Assembly (NCBI GenBank): GCA_030620095.1
Contig: JAUTXW010001345.1
Coordinates: 323,001-387,000, forward strand
Reading direction: 5' to 3'
Source of the DNA: Kuschelorhynchus macadamiae
Taxonomy: Eukaryota; Arthropoda; Insecta; Coleoptera; Curculionidae
DNA length: 64,000 bases
Below the pieces are notes generated by a model. That model had not been told where the DNA came from. It saw only the letters and a list, made by a program, of their open reading frames with translations, and ran no database searches. Both the position numbers and the translations under genes were made by a program. Numbering within the stretch: position 1 is the first letter of the stretch; every line of letters begins with the position of its first letter. Shown one piece after another: positions 38,538 to 48,655 of the stretch.

Positions 38538-38579
38538 GTCCCTGAAGATGCCTCGTGCAATCGAAGGCGAAACGTCGGA
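38538..38579 (+). ncRNA. Hammerhead-ribozyme-like motif in the Penelope-like terminal segment
   Basis: Plus strand: TCC (38539-38541), core CTGAAGA (38542-38548), one extra T, stem II GCCTCG...CGAAGGC (38550-38555 with 38562-38568, one bulged A), GAA (38569-38571), ACGT as a minimal stem III, C at 38576 as the expected cleavage base, and GGA (38577-38579) pairing with TCC as stem I. Hammerhead motifs are established in Penelope-like elements. The extra T after the core and the lack of a stem III loop depart from the consensus; a dimeric form could supply stem III. Activity is unproven. The strand is opposite to the coding strand of the element body. Confidence 0.5.
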
Positions 38580-38639
38580 AAGTGATTCCATTTTGACACG
38601 GTCTAATCCCAAGAACCATGATTTCTTAAATGACCACTG

Positions 38640-39290
38640 CCATAAAAGCTTTCGTTCTAGGAATGAGATAAGCTGACTTGTTTAAAACATTGTACAAACA
38701 TTTTTAAATTACTTTATTTAGATATATTAACAATTTCGATGTAAGACTATACTACGCAGAAGTTTCCAACGCCATACTGATGCCCTCATTAATTTAATAA
38801 AATACCGGTCTCCTGTTGACCTTATGTGTCGTGATTGTACATGAAATCCCATGGAAGTTTGGAAGTTTGGTTCTAAGCATATTTATCAAATTAATTAATT
38901 CTTGTTTAAACCTGTTAAATTGATAGAAGTTAACTAGTTTTGCCTGAAACTGGGTCTTAAACGATACTGGCAGTGAGAAGAACTAATTGCAGGATTGCCA
39001 AATAAGAGCTTATCATTCGGTCGTACATAAGCCTTTTGTTTATTTGTTGCTTGCCTTTAGTTATTAGCTATACTCAAATCAAATAAAGATTTCGAGCTTT
39101 TCCTGACCGCACTCAACAACTCAAATAACGAGTCCTAGTTTAACGGCATTATAAAATTCTATTGTTTTTATTATAAACTTCCAATTCGCTATTAAAGCAA
39201 CTTGTTAAAAGACAATTTGTCCACTATCTAATCCAATCAATTCTTTTTCTTAAGATCTATAAGAACCTAATTTATTCCGCGTCGTATTGT
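38640..39290. other. AT-rich spacer
   Basis: A segment AACCTGTTAAATTGATAGAAG near 38911 resembles 32287-32310 (AACCTGTTAAATTGATAAAA), with further shared sequence around both. So this spacer and the one at 32.2-32.4 kb are paralogous scraps of one repeat. Confidence 0.5.
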
Positions 39291-39291
39291 G

Positions 39292-40493
39292 TACAGGGTT
39301 TCCCGTTTTCGTTGTTTTTATAGAGGGTTCCGGATTTCTCGACACGGTGCTACTTTTTTACGAAACGAAAGATGACTCAAAACAAAACTTGCATAGCCCC
39401 CTTCGTTTTTAAGATACAGTGTGAAATTGAAAATATTGCATTTTTGGGCCCCCCTCGTATTTCGGTTGTTGTTTAACTTAACAAAAAGGTAAAAACTGGC
39501 TCTGATACCGTTTTTCACGTAGAATCCATTAGCGTAGTCAGATTTTTTGTGAGCAGTCGTTTTTGAGATATAACACAAACTTAGTGTATTTTAGTGTTAG
39601 GATTAGTTTTTGTTGTTGTTATTGTTAATTGCTGTTTAGAGGTATTAGAGGTAGAATTATTAACATGTTAATTTTATTCAATTAATGAAATAAGTGATTA
39701 CAAGATTGATGGATTCACGGGTTTAGTAGCGAAAAACAGGTTAATAGTAATTATTTTTATTATAAAACTGACTTTTCCATCCAATTTTGAAACTTCTTCA
39801 AAGCAACAGGCTAAAATTATAACAATGTAAGATAAATAATGCTATGATAGTTATTACAAATCTACTTACATTTGACATTATAATTACTGATTTATTAAAT
39901 TGCTAAAATTTGAACATTTCTTATAAAATAGTATAATACAAGGATATATATGGTAATAATTTATTGTAGAATTTTTTTAAAAATTCTTGTAACTGTAAAT
40001 AAAATGTACCTGAAAAATTCATTTGTTTTGTAAGAAATCCCAGCCTACTACCAAAAAGTGAGTCTATCTCTAAAAAAATACAAATTACTGGGTGATTCGA
40101 ATAGAAAAGTATATACTTTTATATATTTTCGAGAAGCTTATTGACAACTGAATAATATAAAATAAAAATATACGGGGTGTCCCTTTTAAACAATTATAAG
40201 TTTGTGTTATATCTCAAAAACGACAGCTCACATAAAAAATCTAACTACGCCACTGGATTCTACGTGAAAAACTGTATCAGAGCCAGCGGAGTCATCTTTT
40301 CCATAAGTTAAACAACAACCGAAATACCAGGGGAACCCAAAAATGCAATATTTTCAATTTCACACTGTATCTTAAAAACGAAGGTGGCTATGAAAATTTT
40401 GTTTGAGTTATCGTTTGTTTTACAAAAAAGTAGCAGCATGTCACTAATAAGAGAGATATCCCCATAAAAACAACGAAAACGGGACACCCGTTA
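39292..40493. mobile_element. Fold-back mariner-type MITE with long inverted repeats
   Basis: Ends TACAGGGTTTCCCGTTTTCG (39292) and CGAAAACGGGACACCCG (about 40475-40491) begin inverted repeats of about 290 bases: 39292-39583 mirrors 40198-40493. Shared blocks include CCGAAAT/AATTTCGG, AAAAATGCAATATTTTCAAT and TTATATCTCAAAAACGAC. About 600 bases of AT-rich, non-coding sequence separate the arms. A second CGGGGTGTCCC end lies at about 40173, just inside the right arm. The left TA is intact; the right end has changed from GTA to GTTA. Confidence 0.82.
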
Positions 40494-40499
40494 TTGTAG

Positions 40500-41465
40500 T
40501 TAAAAATGTGATTGAAAAAATATTTTTTTGTAGTTTTTTGAAAAAAAATGGAAATCAATTTTTTTTAAATTGAAAGACAGATTCTTAGTTAGGAGCGAAA
40601 ATCGATCATGTTATTGTAAAATAACTCATATTGTGTCATTAAATATCTTAGTAGGCCACGGATGGCTACACCGACATTATATCAACGAAGAAGTTGAATT
40701 TTTTAAAATTTTTTTCTATATATTTGTCCATTTATAGAAACTGCATATAACAAAATATCAGCCCTTAAATCGCAATATTTAATTTGCAATAAACAATTAA
40801 AGTTATGACAGCAAGCTATTTATTTTAAACGACATAAAACTCGCGGGAATGATCGTGACGTCACGCGGCTCGTTGGATAATATCGTTCAATGATGTAGGA
40901 TTTTGACGACTAACGAGCTGCATGACGTCACCTCCGGTCACAGTCAACCACGACGTGCTACAAGAATGATTTGAAATATGCAATTTTCAATTGCTTACAT
41001 AAAAATAAAATATGAGTTTTTTTTGTGAACTGCGGTTTTTTAAATGATAATAGATTACGTTCTTGAATAATATGTAGTTTTTTTCAATTTAATTTTTGTG
41101 AAAGTTCGCTATTGTTTCAATAACAATGACTATTTTTGCCAATCCGGAACGCACTCAAAATAGAATCATATGCGCAAACTGTTCGTGCGCTATGAAGAAA
41201 CCGAATCGACTCGTCGAAAATATCTAATCATAAACGAAAACACGGAAGAAAATAACAGTTTATTGACATAAAACAGTTACGCATTTAAGACAATAACAAA
41301 TTTTATCGAAAATTTAACTGACGACTTATAATTAGCTTAATTATTTATATTTCATTGTTTTATATGTCTTTTTTAATTTTTATATACTAGTTACAACATT
41401 CACCGCCCAGGGAGGGCTTTATCCTTATTCTTAGCTCCTCAATATCAAAGCAGAGAGTTTTACAA
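40500..41465. promoter_or_regulatory. Spacer with two TGACGTCA palindromes in inverted context
   Basis: CGTGACGTCACGCGGCTCGT at about 40853 and its mirror AACGAGCTGCATGACGTCA at about 40913-40932 form an inverted pair around 45 bases. TGACGTCA is the CRE/CREB-type site. It may be regulatory or simply the centre of a MITE. The remaining sequence is AT-rich and unrecognised. Confidence 0.4.
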
Positions 41466-41469
41466 ACTT

Positions 41470-41880
41470 AAGGCTATTCGGTGGCCAATAAATTTTCCCA
41501 TTCTTCTAGGAACAAATCCTCCAGCATAACGTCAATATCGTTTCTTAAGAAATTAATATCACCCGATATCATATTTTATGGAACCTAATACATAGTTTCT
41601 GACCAAACCGAACCAAAGACTTACAGTTTGTCGTCCTTGATATTGGATTTCTTCAATCTATCTTGTCTTTTGATTTGATTAAAAATGCGTGTTACACCCG
41701 TGACATTCCTGCTCGTTGAAAACGACGATTCATTGGTCCACAATATGCGATTTATGAAATTTTTGTCTAGTTCATTCCTTGCTGTTATTGTTCTACAGAA
41801 TTCAAAACGTTTATTGAAATCATGTTCTCTTAATCTTTGAACTTTTTGAATTTGTAAGGGTGCCATTTATATTTTCTTAA
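41470..41880 (-). pseudogene. Mariner-type transposase fragment with catalytic Asp changed to Asn
   Basis: Minus strand: MAPLQIQKVQRLREHDFNKR, FEFCRTITARNELDKNF, then ILWTNESSFSTS, where relatives (for example the transposase at 47767) have WTDESSFSTS. So the first catalytic aspartate is Asn here. Downstream, in broken frames, are WFGLVRNYVLGSIKYD and INFLRN-like residues followed by MLEDLFLEEWENLLATE near 41480. The second and third catalytic residues are not present. Confidence 0.8.
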
Positions 41881-42590
41881 CACTTTCTTAAAGGACCTAT
41901 ACTAACTGGTATCTCTCCAGCTAAATCCCAATTCCAACTTGTTCTAAGTTTTATCACTTTTCTCAGTTCACTCTCGTCCTGTTTACCTCTTATTTATAAT
42001 GAAGCTACTCATTTAGAACAAACGCCGGAAAAGAACATACGAATCAGTAAGTTTACATTTGCGTTTCACTTGCAGCTCCGTTGTCACTTCTAGGCTATGC
42101 TTCTAAGACCCGTGCTATCGATGGAGACCGGCGGCGCTTTCCTTTTTATCCGATTGCATATACAAAAGAGGAACAGATATGTATATAAGTGCGTATTTAT
42201 GTCTGTATATATCCATTGTTTGCTACCACCTACAGATAACGCCTTAATGGATTTTCATGAGTGAAGCATCAAAAGATTCCTTTTATCCAGCAAGTGCTCT
42301 TAGCTGAGTTTGCCTAAAAATAATCCAAATAGTGGAGCTAGTACGCAATTTAGCTTAATCATCATCTAAACGGTTGATCTTGGGTAAAAAAGTAAATGCA
42401 CCGACGAAACTTCTGTCAATATTTACTCTAGCGACCAATATAAAGTTCAGTTTGATCGGTTTTAAGCTGTTTTTTAAGACGTTTTTGAAATAAAGCTTTT
42501 CTACTTCTTTTTGCTTCCTATTGAGCCTTCGTTCTGGCGTACCGGTACTTTCTAGGAGAAAAACCTTATCCTGGGTCAAGAAATTGATTT
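41880..42590. other. Spacer without recognised features
   Basis: Minus frame 42355-42579 shows no motif. Nothing else recognised. Confidence 0.4.
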
Positions 42591-42599
42591 AAAAAATGC

Positions 42600-43779
42600 A
42601 CAATTGGCTATACTAAGGTACACATTATGTCCTTTTCTCATTCCTTATATCGCACCCATCGTTAACGTTTGCCTCAAACTAGGATATTTTCATGAGGCTT
42701 AGAAGAAGGTTGAGAATGGTGTGATTTTAGTCTCAGCCAGGATTTCGCAAGGGATATAGCTATAATGCTGCACTTTATAATATTGGATGACGTAGAGCCA
42801 GATTGGGATGATGAGAAGATCTCAGCTCTGATTTTGCTCGATTCTGCAACGACCTTCGATACTGTTCATGTATGTTTTAAACTGTTATTAACTTCTTTTA
42901 ATTGACCGTTACTTTTGTCAAGTCCTATTTATAATTGATAGGAGGCAGAAAATAGTATTGAGAGGTAATGTATCCTCCCTGCAGCCTGTGGCATTTAAGG
43001 TTCAACAAGGATCTATTTTGTGGCCTCTCTTGTTTACAATAACCTCAGGAGACATTCTAAAAAATATTTAAAATTGCAATCATCAAGCGTATGCTCACGA
43101 TACACAAAGTTTTAACCCCCTTGAACATCATGTTGCTTAGTGTCTTATGAATAAGGAGCTTCTCATAAATAAGGACCTCTCGACTATAGATGTCTTGAAC
43201 TTGAACGCTTCTAAATCGGTAGTTATTCACTTAGGAACTTTAGGTGAAAACCTTGGAAATGCTATCCAGCTGCACGTTAATGATATAACTATACCTGTGG
43301 TGAAGTCAGAGAAGACATTGGGCCTAGGACAAAAAGTTAAACTTTACAGAACAGGTCATCGCTTCAATAAAAAAAGTATTTTATAACTTGAAGAATCTTT
43401 AGAGTAACAAATGTTTCTTCTCCCAAGCGTTGAAGGCGATGCTGGTTGAATCCTTGGTACTATATCATTTTGACTGTGGTAGCTTTGTATACGGGTTCTT
43501 TATTTTTGTGCAAAATTTGAGGTTTATTCCGTAAATAGTTTGATTTTTTTAACATTCTGTGAGGCCATATTGAATATTTACCATTTTATTTCTTTATGAA
43601 CCTTGGTTTTTAACCAAAATTGATGACAGACTGGTAGACAGTAATCGCTGCATTTGATGATACGCTTTTTTAGATACAAACAAAAAAAGACCTTACTTGG
43701 GCTAAACAAAATCGCAGTCCGATAATTAAAATATTATTACATTCAAAATTCAGGGTATTAATTAAAAAAAAAAAAAAAG
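42600..43779 (+). pseudogene. Non-LTR retrotransposon relic ending in a poly(A) tail
   Basis: Plus-strand reverse transcriptase remains. Domain A reads SALILLDSATTFDTVH near 42820-42868, followed by VQQGSILWPLLFTIT near 43000-43040 and AYAHDTQSF near 43090-43115. The catalytic box YADD has become YAHD, losing the first aspartate. The thumb continues as MNKELLINKDLSTIDVLNLN from 43147 and LVLYHFDCGSFVYGF near 43455-43500. Multiple frameshifts are present. A run of 15 A at 43764-43779 fits the 3' tail of a target-primed insertion. It is a different family from the copies at 1-955 and 4430-5190. Confidence 0.8.
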
Positions 43780-43907
43780 CGCAAACACATGGAGGCTGAA
43801 TGGCAATCATTCGAGTGACTGGCATCCAAACACAACACCTAGGGGACTAATCTCAAAATAAACCAACTCTCTTTACCTCCAACTATTTTAATACAGCAGT
43901 TCCTGTC

Positions 43908-44286
43908 TAGGAATGGGCGATATTAGATTTTTACCAATCGAAAGGCGAGAGCACATCACCTATCGATATATTATTTTACTTTGTCGATAGGTCGATACCT
44001 ATCGATATTTTTAATCGGAATTCCTGCCTACCGATAGTTACATACCTATCGATGTATTTGCGACAAAAGAGCAAAACACGAAAAAAGAAGGTCCTCAACT
44101 GCCATATAACCCAAAATTTGCTTTTAAATATGTAATTCGTTTATACGTAACTACTAATCGATATCATCGGATACATACCCACACGTGTATTCACATTATC
44201 ACTCACCGGTCGGTAGTTATCCAGAACTATCTATATTTTTTATTTACCTGTGGTTATTCGGTATATCGATAAATCGCCCGTCCCTA
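43908..44286. mobile_element. hAT-like MITE rich in TATCGATA-type sites
   Basis: Ends TAGGAATGGGCGAT (43908) and ATCGCCCGTCCCTA (to 44286) are inverted with two mismatches. The 379-base interior carries at least seven TATCGAT or TCGATA sites, such as CACCTATCGATATA at about 43958, GATACCTATCGATATT at about 43994, ACCTATCGATG at about 44046 and TATATCGATAAAT at about 44262. Such subterminal repeats fit hAT transposase binding. An 8-bp target duplication is not evident (TTCCTGTC and TTACCGAA). Superfamily is therefore inferred. Confidence 0.6.
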
Positions 44287-44395
44287 TTACCGAAAGTGAA
44301 AATTTGATTATTTAGTAAATAACATGTCACTTAACATCAACGCCAATAAGCCATTACAATTTTTTAATTTAATAGTCATTTAAATAAATTCACAC

Positions 44396-44959
44396 AATTT
44401 ACCACAATATCACTTTGTGACAGGGCCTCCTTGTTTAAGACAAGCCTATTCCACATGCAAGCCATGTGCCAACAAACTAACTTATATTTCCTTTTTTAAA
44501 CCGCAAACAATTTACCAGTCTGATTCATATACAGGGTGGTCCTTTTAAAGTGTTACAAAGAGATATTGAGAAAACGGCTGATTGAAAATAAATGAAATTT
44601 CTAGGGATGCAATGGGTCGTTGGGGACATTTTTTGGCGGAGTAAGTAATGTTTTAACCCTTTCAACTGTTTATGGAAAATTTACCACAATATCACTTTGT
44701 GACAGGGCCTCCTTGTTTAAGACAAGCCTATTCCACATGCAAGCCATGTGCCAACAAACTAACTTATATTTCCTTTTTTAAACCGCAAACAATTTACCAG
44801 TCTGATTCATATACAGGGTGGTCCTTTTAAAGTGTTACAAAGAGATATTGAGAAAACGGCTGATTGAAAATAAATGAAATTTCTAGGGATGCAATGGGTC
44901 GTTGGGGACATTTTTTGGCGGAGTAAGTAATGTTTTAACCCTTTCAACTGTTTATGGAA
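44396..44959. repeat. Perfect 282-base tandem duplication
   Basis: 44396-44677 and 44678-44959 appear identical base for base as I read them. Each copy contains the end of array unit U1 and the left terminus of the outer mariner (TACAGGGTGGTCC at 44530 and again at 44812). The duplication therefore happened after the mariner inserted. Confidence 0.92.
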
Positions 44960-45129
44960 AGGTGCAGTTTTTTTCCAGATTCGTAATCTCCAGAAAAAAC
45001 TACGTTATAATCAATGAATAATTTAATGTCAATGTCAATGTAACTAAGCTAAATTCAATAAAAAATTAAAAAGAAAATCAACAGAAAAAAAAACTAATAG
45101 GTACATGATTTTATTTAATTGAATGTTCA

Positions 45130-46330
45130 AAATGACGGCCATTTTGTTCTAAACATTTATCAACTCTCTTTCGAAAAAATTCCGCACTCTGAATAACATA
45201 TCTAGGGTGATTTCATGAACTTCACGCGTAATCATTTCTCTCATGTCTTCGGCTGTAGTTGGAGCAGTCACCATAACTTTTTCTTTGACAAAACCTCACA
45301 AGAAAAAAATCAAGGGGGGTTAAGTCTGGCGATCTTGCAGGCCAATTTACTGGTCCCCCACGTCCAATACATCTGTTAGAGTGTCATTCAATATAGCACG
45401 TGCTTCTCGACAATAATGTGGTGGTGCGCCGTCTTGTTGGGACCAAATTGCTTCACATTGTTGCTCTGGAATATTTGTCATCAATCTTTGCAAGTCATTT
45501 CGAATTAAATCGCAGTATCGCTGTCCATTAAGATTACCATTGAAAAAATGAGGTCCAATAACCATATCGCCAAATATCCCACACCAAGTATTTATCGACC
45601 AAGGGTGTTGATTAGCGACTGTTCGCATCCAGTGCGGATTTTCTTCAGCCCAATAATGCATATTGTGACGATTGACTTGACCATGGTTAGTGAATGTCGC
45701 TTCGTCAGAAAATATTATGTTTTCCAGTAAGTTGTTTTCACTGATTCATAGTCAAAACCACCGACAAAATTGCACCCATCTCTCTAACATTCATTTTGAA
45801 GTAAGTCGCAGTATCGCTGTCCATTAAGATTACCATCGAAAAAATGAGGTCCAATAACAACAATGCCAAATATCCCACACCAAGTATTTATCGACCAAGG
45901 GACTGTTCGCATCCAGTGTGGATTTTCTTCAGCCCAATAATGCATATTGTGACGATTGACTTGACCATGGTTAGTGAATGTTGCTTCGTCAGAAAATGTT
46001 ATGTTTTCCAGTGAGTTGTTTTCATTGATCCATAGTGAAAACCACCGACAAAATTGCACCCGTCTTTGTCCTGTCCATACAATTCTTGTTGTAAGGTAAT
46101 ATCGTAAGAATGAAATTTAAATTTGTGTAAAATCCTGAGAACGGATGTTTTACACATCCCGGCGTCTTTGGATAGTTCTCGGGAACCAATATGAGAGTTG
46201 AGAGCAACTGTTCCCAAAACTCCTACTGCCATGTCGTTGTTCGTTTTGGTTTTTCTCCTGCTGCCTTTTCTGGATGAGAGTTGGCCGGTCTAGCGACTCC
46301 TAGTCTCTAATCGTTTGAACCCCATGTAAG
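45130..46330 (-). pseudogene. Mariner-like transposase with internal duplication
   Basis: Minus-strand transposase of the outer element. From the N-terminal side: VALNSHIGSRELSKDAGMCK and TSVLRILHKFKFHSYDI (helix-turn-helix region, near 46100-46210), then, after a frameshift, the catalytic block ENITFSDEATFTNHGQVN, SINTWCGIFG and GPHFFDGNLNGQRYCD at 45784-46059. The same block is then repeated at 45484-45780 with ENIIFSDEATFTNHG, followed by WSQQDGAPPHYC (second Asp), WPARSPDLTPLDFFL (third Asp) in another frame near 45320-45345, and a tail to about 45130. Stops and frameshifts show it is dead. The duplicated segment is about 300 bases. Confidence 0.87.
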
Positions 46331-47080
46331 ATTTTGGTGGTAAGTGGGGAAATCTTACCGCCCAAAGCTCAAAAGCATTGCCATAGTTTTTTATACATTC
46401 TCCGAGAATTAATAACATGTCAACTGGGCAGTCGAATTCATTCATTTTAAGGATAGGTAGTTAAAATCTCAACTAAGAATATTAAATACGAACAGAAATA
46501 ACACAGCTAAATAAAAAAACAATAAACGAACACAATGAAAATTATTTTAACAAGACGTTTAAACTAAAGACTTTAAACTCGAAGATAATTTAGGAAATTC
46601 ATTGTCGTGATAACTGCAATAGTGGCGGCTGCAGTGCCGCAGAGTTCCCAAAAAATCAGGAAAAAAATAATTAACTACATAATCTAACCAAAATACCGTA
46701 TTTTTTTACCCAGTTGCCATGGTAATTCTCGGAGGATGTAGAAAAACAACGACAATGCTTCTGAACAAAATGGTTGTCATTTCGAACACCTATTATAATA
46801 AAATCATGTACCTAATATCAGTTTTTTTCTTCTGTTGAATTTCTTTTTAATTTTTGACATTAAATTATTCATTGATTATAACATAGTTTTTTCTGGAATT
46901 CCTTTCGAAAGAGAGTTAATAAATGTTTAGAACAAAATCTGATAAAATAAAATCATGTACGCGGTGATCATTTATAATGCCCCCCCCTCTAACTTTTTTA
47001 TTTGACGTTTGGTAGAAAAACGTCAAATATAAAATAAAATAAAAACAATAAGCTATTTGCAGCATACATTTTTATATATA

Positions 47081-47140
47081 CAGGGTGTTGCCGAAATCAC
47101 CCACAGATTAAAGTTATATTTTTTTAAATGGAACACCCTG
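47081..47140. mobile_element. 60-base unit with CAGGGTGTT ends (left arm)
   Basis: CAGGGTGTTGCC at 47081 and GGAACACCCTG ending 47140 are inverted ends, each bordered by TA. A mirror copy, 48907-48966, sits in the right arm. It may be a tiny mariner-type insertion that predates the inverted duplication, or an internal module of the terminal repeat. Confidence 0.55.
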
Positions 47141-47347
47141 TATATTATACGCTAAATTAAATTCTGTATATTTTTTGTATAACATGTCCTATACCCAAAT
47201 ACAATAGTTTTCGAAATATCTGCGATTTATTCTAAGCTTATAATTTAGCTTAGGTGGCTGTGAAGTAGATCGATACCAACAAACAAAATGTTTGTTTATA
47301 ACTGACAGTGACAGTTTAGCAACATTATACGTTCTTTTTATTGTAAA

Positions 47348-48411
47348 ATGCCCTATTCGGAAAGAGAAAAACGATTAATTTTGGAAACTTTTATCAAAGC
47401 AAATAAGAGTGCTAAATTGGCTCAAAGAGAATTACGTGTAATTAACCCCCGGATGCACATTCCGGACAAAAAAACTTTTCATCGAATTTATGAAAAATTT
47501 CAACAAACATCCAGCCTAACGAGAAAGAAGAGAACAATGGAAATTGATGAAGGTAGTGATTTAAACATTTTACTAAAAGTGGAAGAAAATCCCAATATTG
47601 AGAATAAGAGATAAGAATAATATAAGAGCTTATTGATCCAAAAAATACATCTTATGGGAGGATTCAAACCACTCTCAAAAATGCAGGATACAAGGCATTC
47701 AAAATTAGGCCTACCACAAAATTAACGCCCAGACATCGAGAAAAAAGGGTTGAATTTTGCCATGCAATGTTGGAAAAAGTTAATGAAAATGAAGATTATT
47801 TAAAAAATGTTTTTTGGACCGACGAGTCATCGTTTTCTACTAGTGGAATGATAAATCGAAAAAATAGCAGACAGTGGGCCACAGTAAATCCCCATCAATT
47901 TCAAGGACGTCAAACTGTTAATGTGTGGTGTGCTATTTTAAACAATAAAATAATAGGCCCTCATTTTTTCGAAGATACTTTAAACGGTAATGGTTATATG
48001 AATTTTCTCCGGAACGAATTAGAAAACTACATGGATGAGCTCCCATTGGAGCAACTGAGAAACCTCGTCTTCCAACAAGATGGTGCTCCTCCTCATTGTG
48101 TCGTATTGGTTAAAGACTATTTAAACCAACAGTTCACGGAATGGATTGGAAAAAATGGTACGATAAACTGGCCACCTAACAGTCCTGACTTGACGCCGAT
48201 GGATGCATTTTTATGGGGAACTCTAAAAGATCGTGTGAACGCAAATAACATCGAAAATAGAGAACACCTAAAAGTCTTGATTAGAACGGAAATTCAAATT
48301 CTAAATCAAGAATATTCCCAGTCTATCACTGCCGCTTTGGATCGATTACGAAGAACATACATCAAATGTATTGAAGAAAACGGGGGACCAGTTGAACAAT
48401 TCCATTTGTAA
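47348..48411 (+). pseudogene. Mariner-like transposase, D,D,D with 40-residue spacing
   Basis: MPYSEREKRLILETFIKANK opens the N-terminal helix-turn-helix part (47348-47614). A frameshift and small deletion follow NPNIENKR, after which the frame is open from about 47627 (LIDPKNTSYGRIQTTL) to the stop at 48411. The catalytic domain is intact. Counting from the methionine at 47767, Asp19 lies in FWTDESSFSTS, Asp105 in FQQDGAPPHC and Asp146 in NSPDLTPMDAFLWG. Forty residues separate the second and third Asp, close to the DD41D rosa-type group rather than classical DD34D mariners. The C-terminus ends GGPVEQFHL. Only one lesion is visible, so this is the best-preserved transposase in the window. 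Confidence 0.88.
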
Positions 48412-48454
48412 GAATAAATGTATTATATTATTATTTAAATTATTAATTAAGTTC

Positions 48455-48655
48455 TAGAAGTTTTTTTTGTTTTTGAAGCTTTCAGGCTTCCCGATATTTT
48501 TCTTATGGAAATATTGGGCTTTTCTTCCACTTTTAGTAAAATGTTTAAATCACTGCCTTCATCAATTTCCAATGTTTTCTTTTTTCTCGCTAGTCTGGAT
48601 GTTTGTTGTAATAAAAATTTCCAAAATTAATTATTTTTCTCTTTCCGAATAAGGC
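48455..48655 (-). pseudogene. Inverted second copy of the transposase 5' end
   Basis: The minus strand from 48655 again reads MPYSEREK, then a stop, LILEIF, and after a deletion of about 110 bases, residues equivalent to the ENIGN/EIDEGSD region and NISIRKISGSL. It retains a few codons that the left copy lost (SIRKISGSL). It is therefore an independent element copy joined tail-first, not a duplication of the adjacent left arm in its present state. Confidence 0.82.

Larger units (their letters stand above)
36290..38640 (-). mobile_element. Penelope-like retroelement with inverted terminal segments
   Basis: A near full-length Penelope-like element on the minus strand. The 5' side (38480-38635) carries GCTCATTCAGTGTTCCGATC, the hammerhead-like motif, and GTCGGAAAGTGATTCCATTT up to AACCATGATTT. 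The 3' side (36335-36430) carries the same segment in inverted orientation (minus strand AATGTCGGAAAGTGATACCA), but lacks about 37 bases containing the hammerhead-like motif. Inverted terminal segments (pLTRs) are a known arrangement for this class. No target duplication was determined. Confidence 0.85.
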
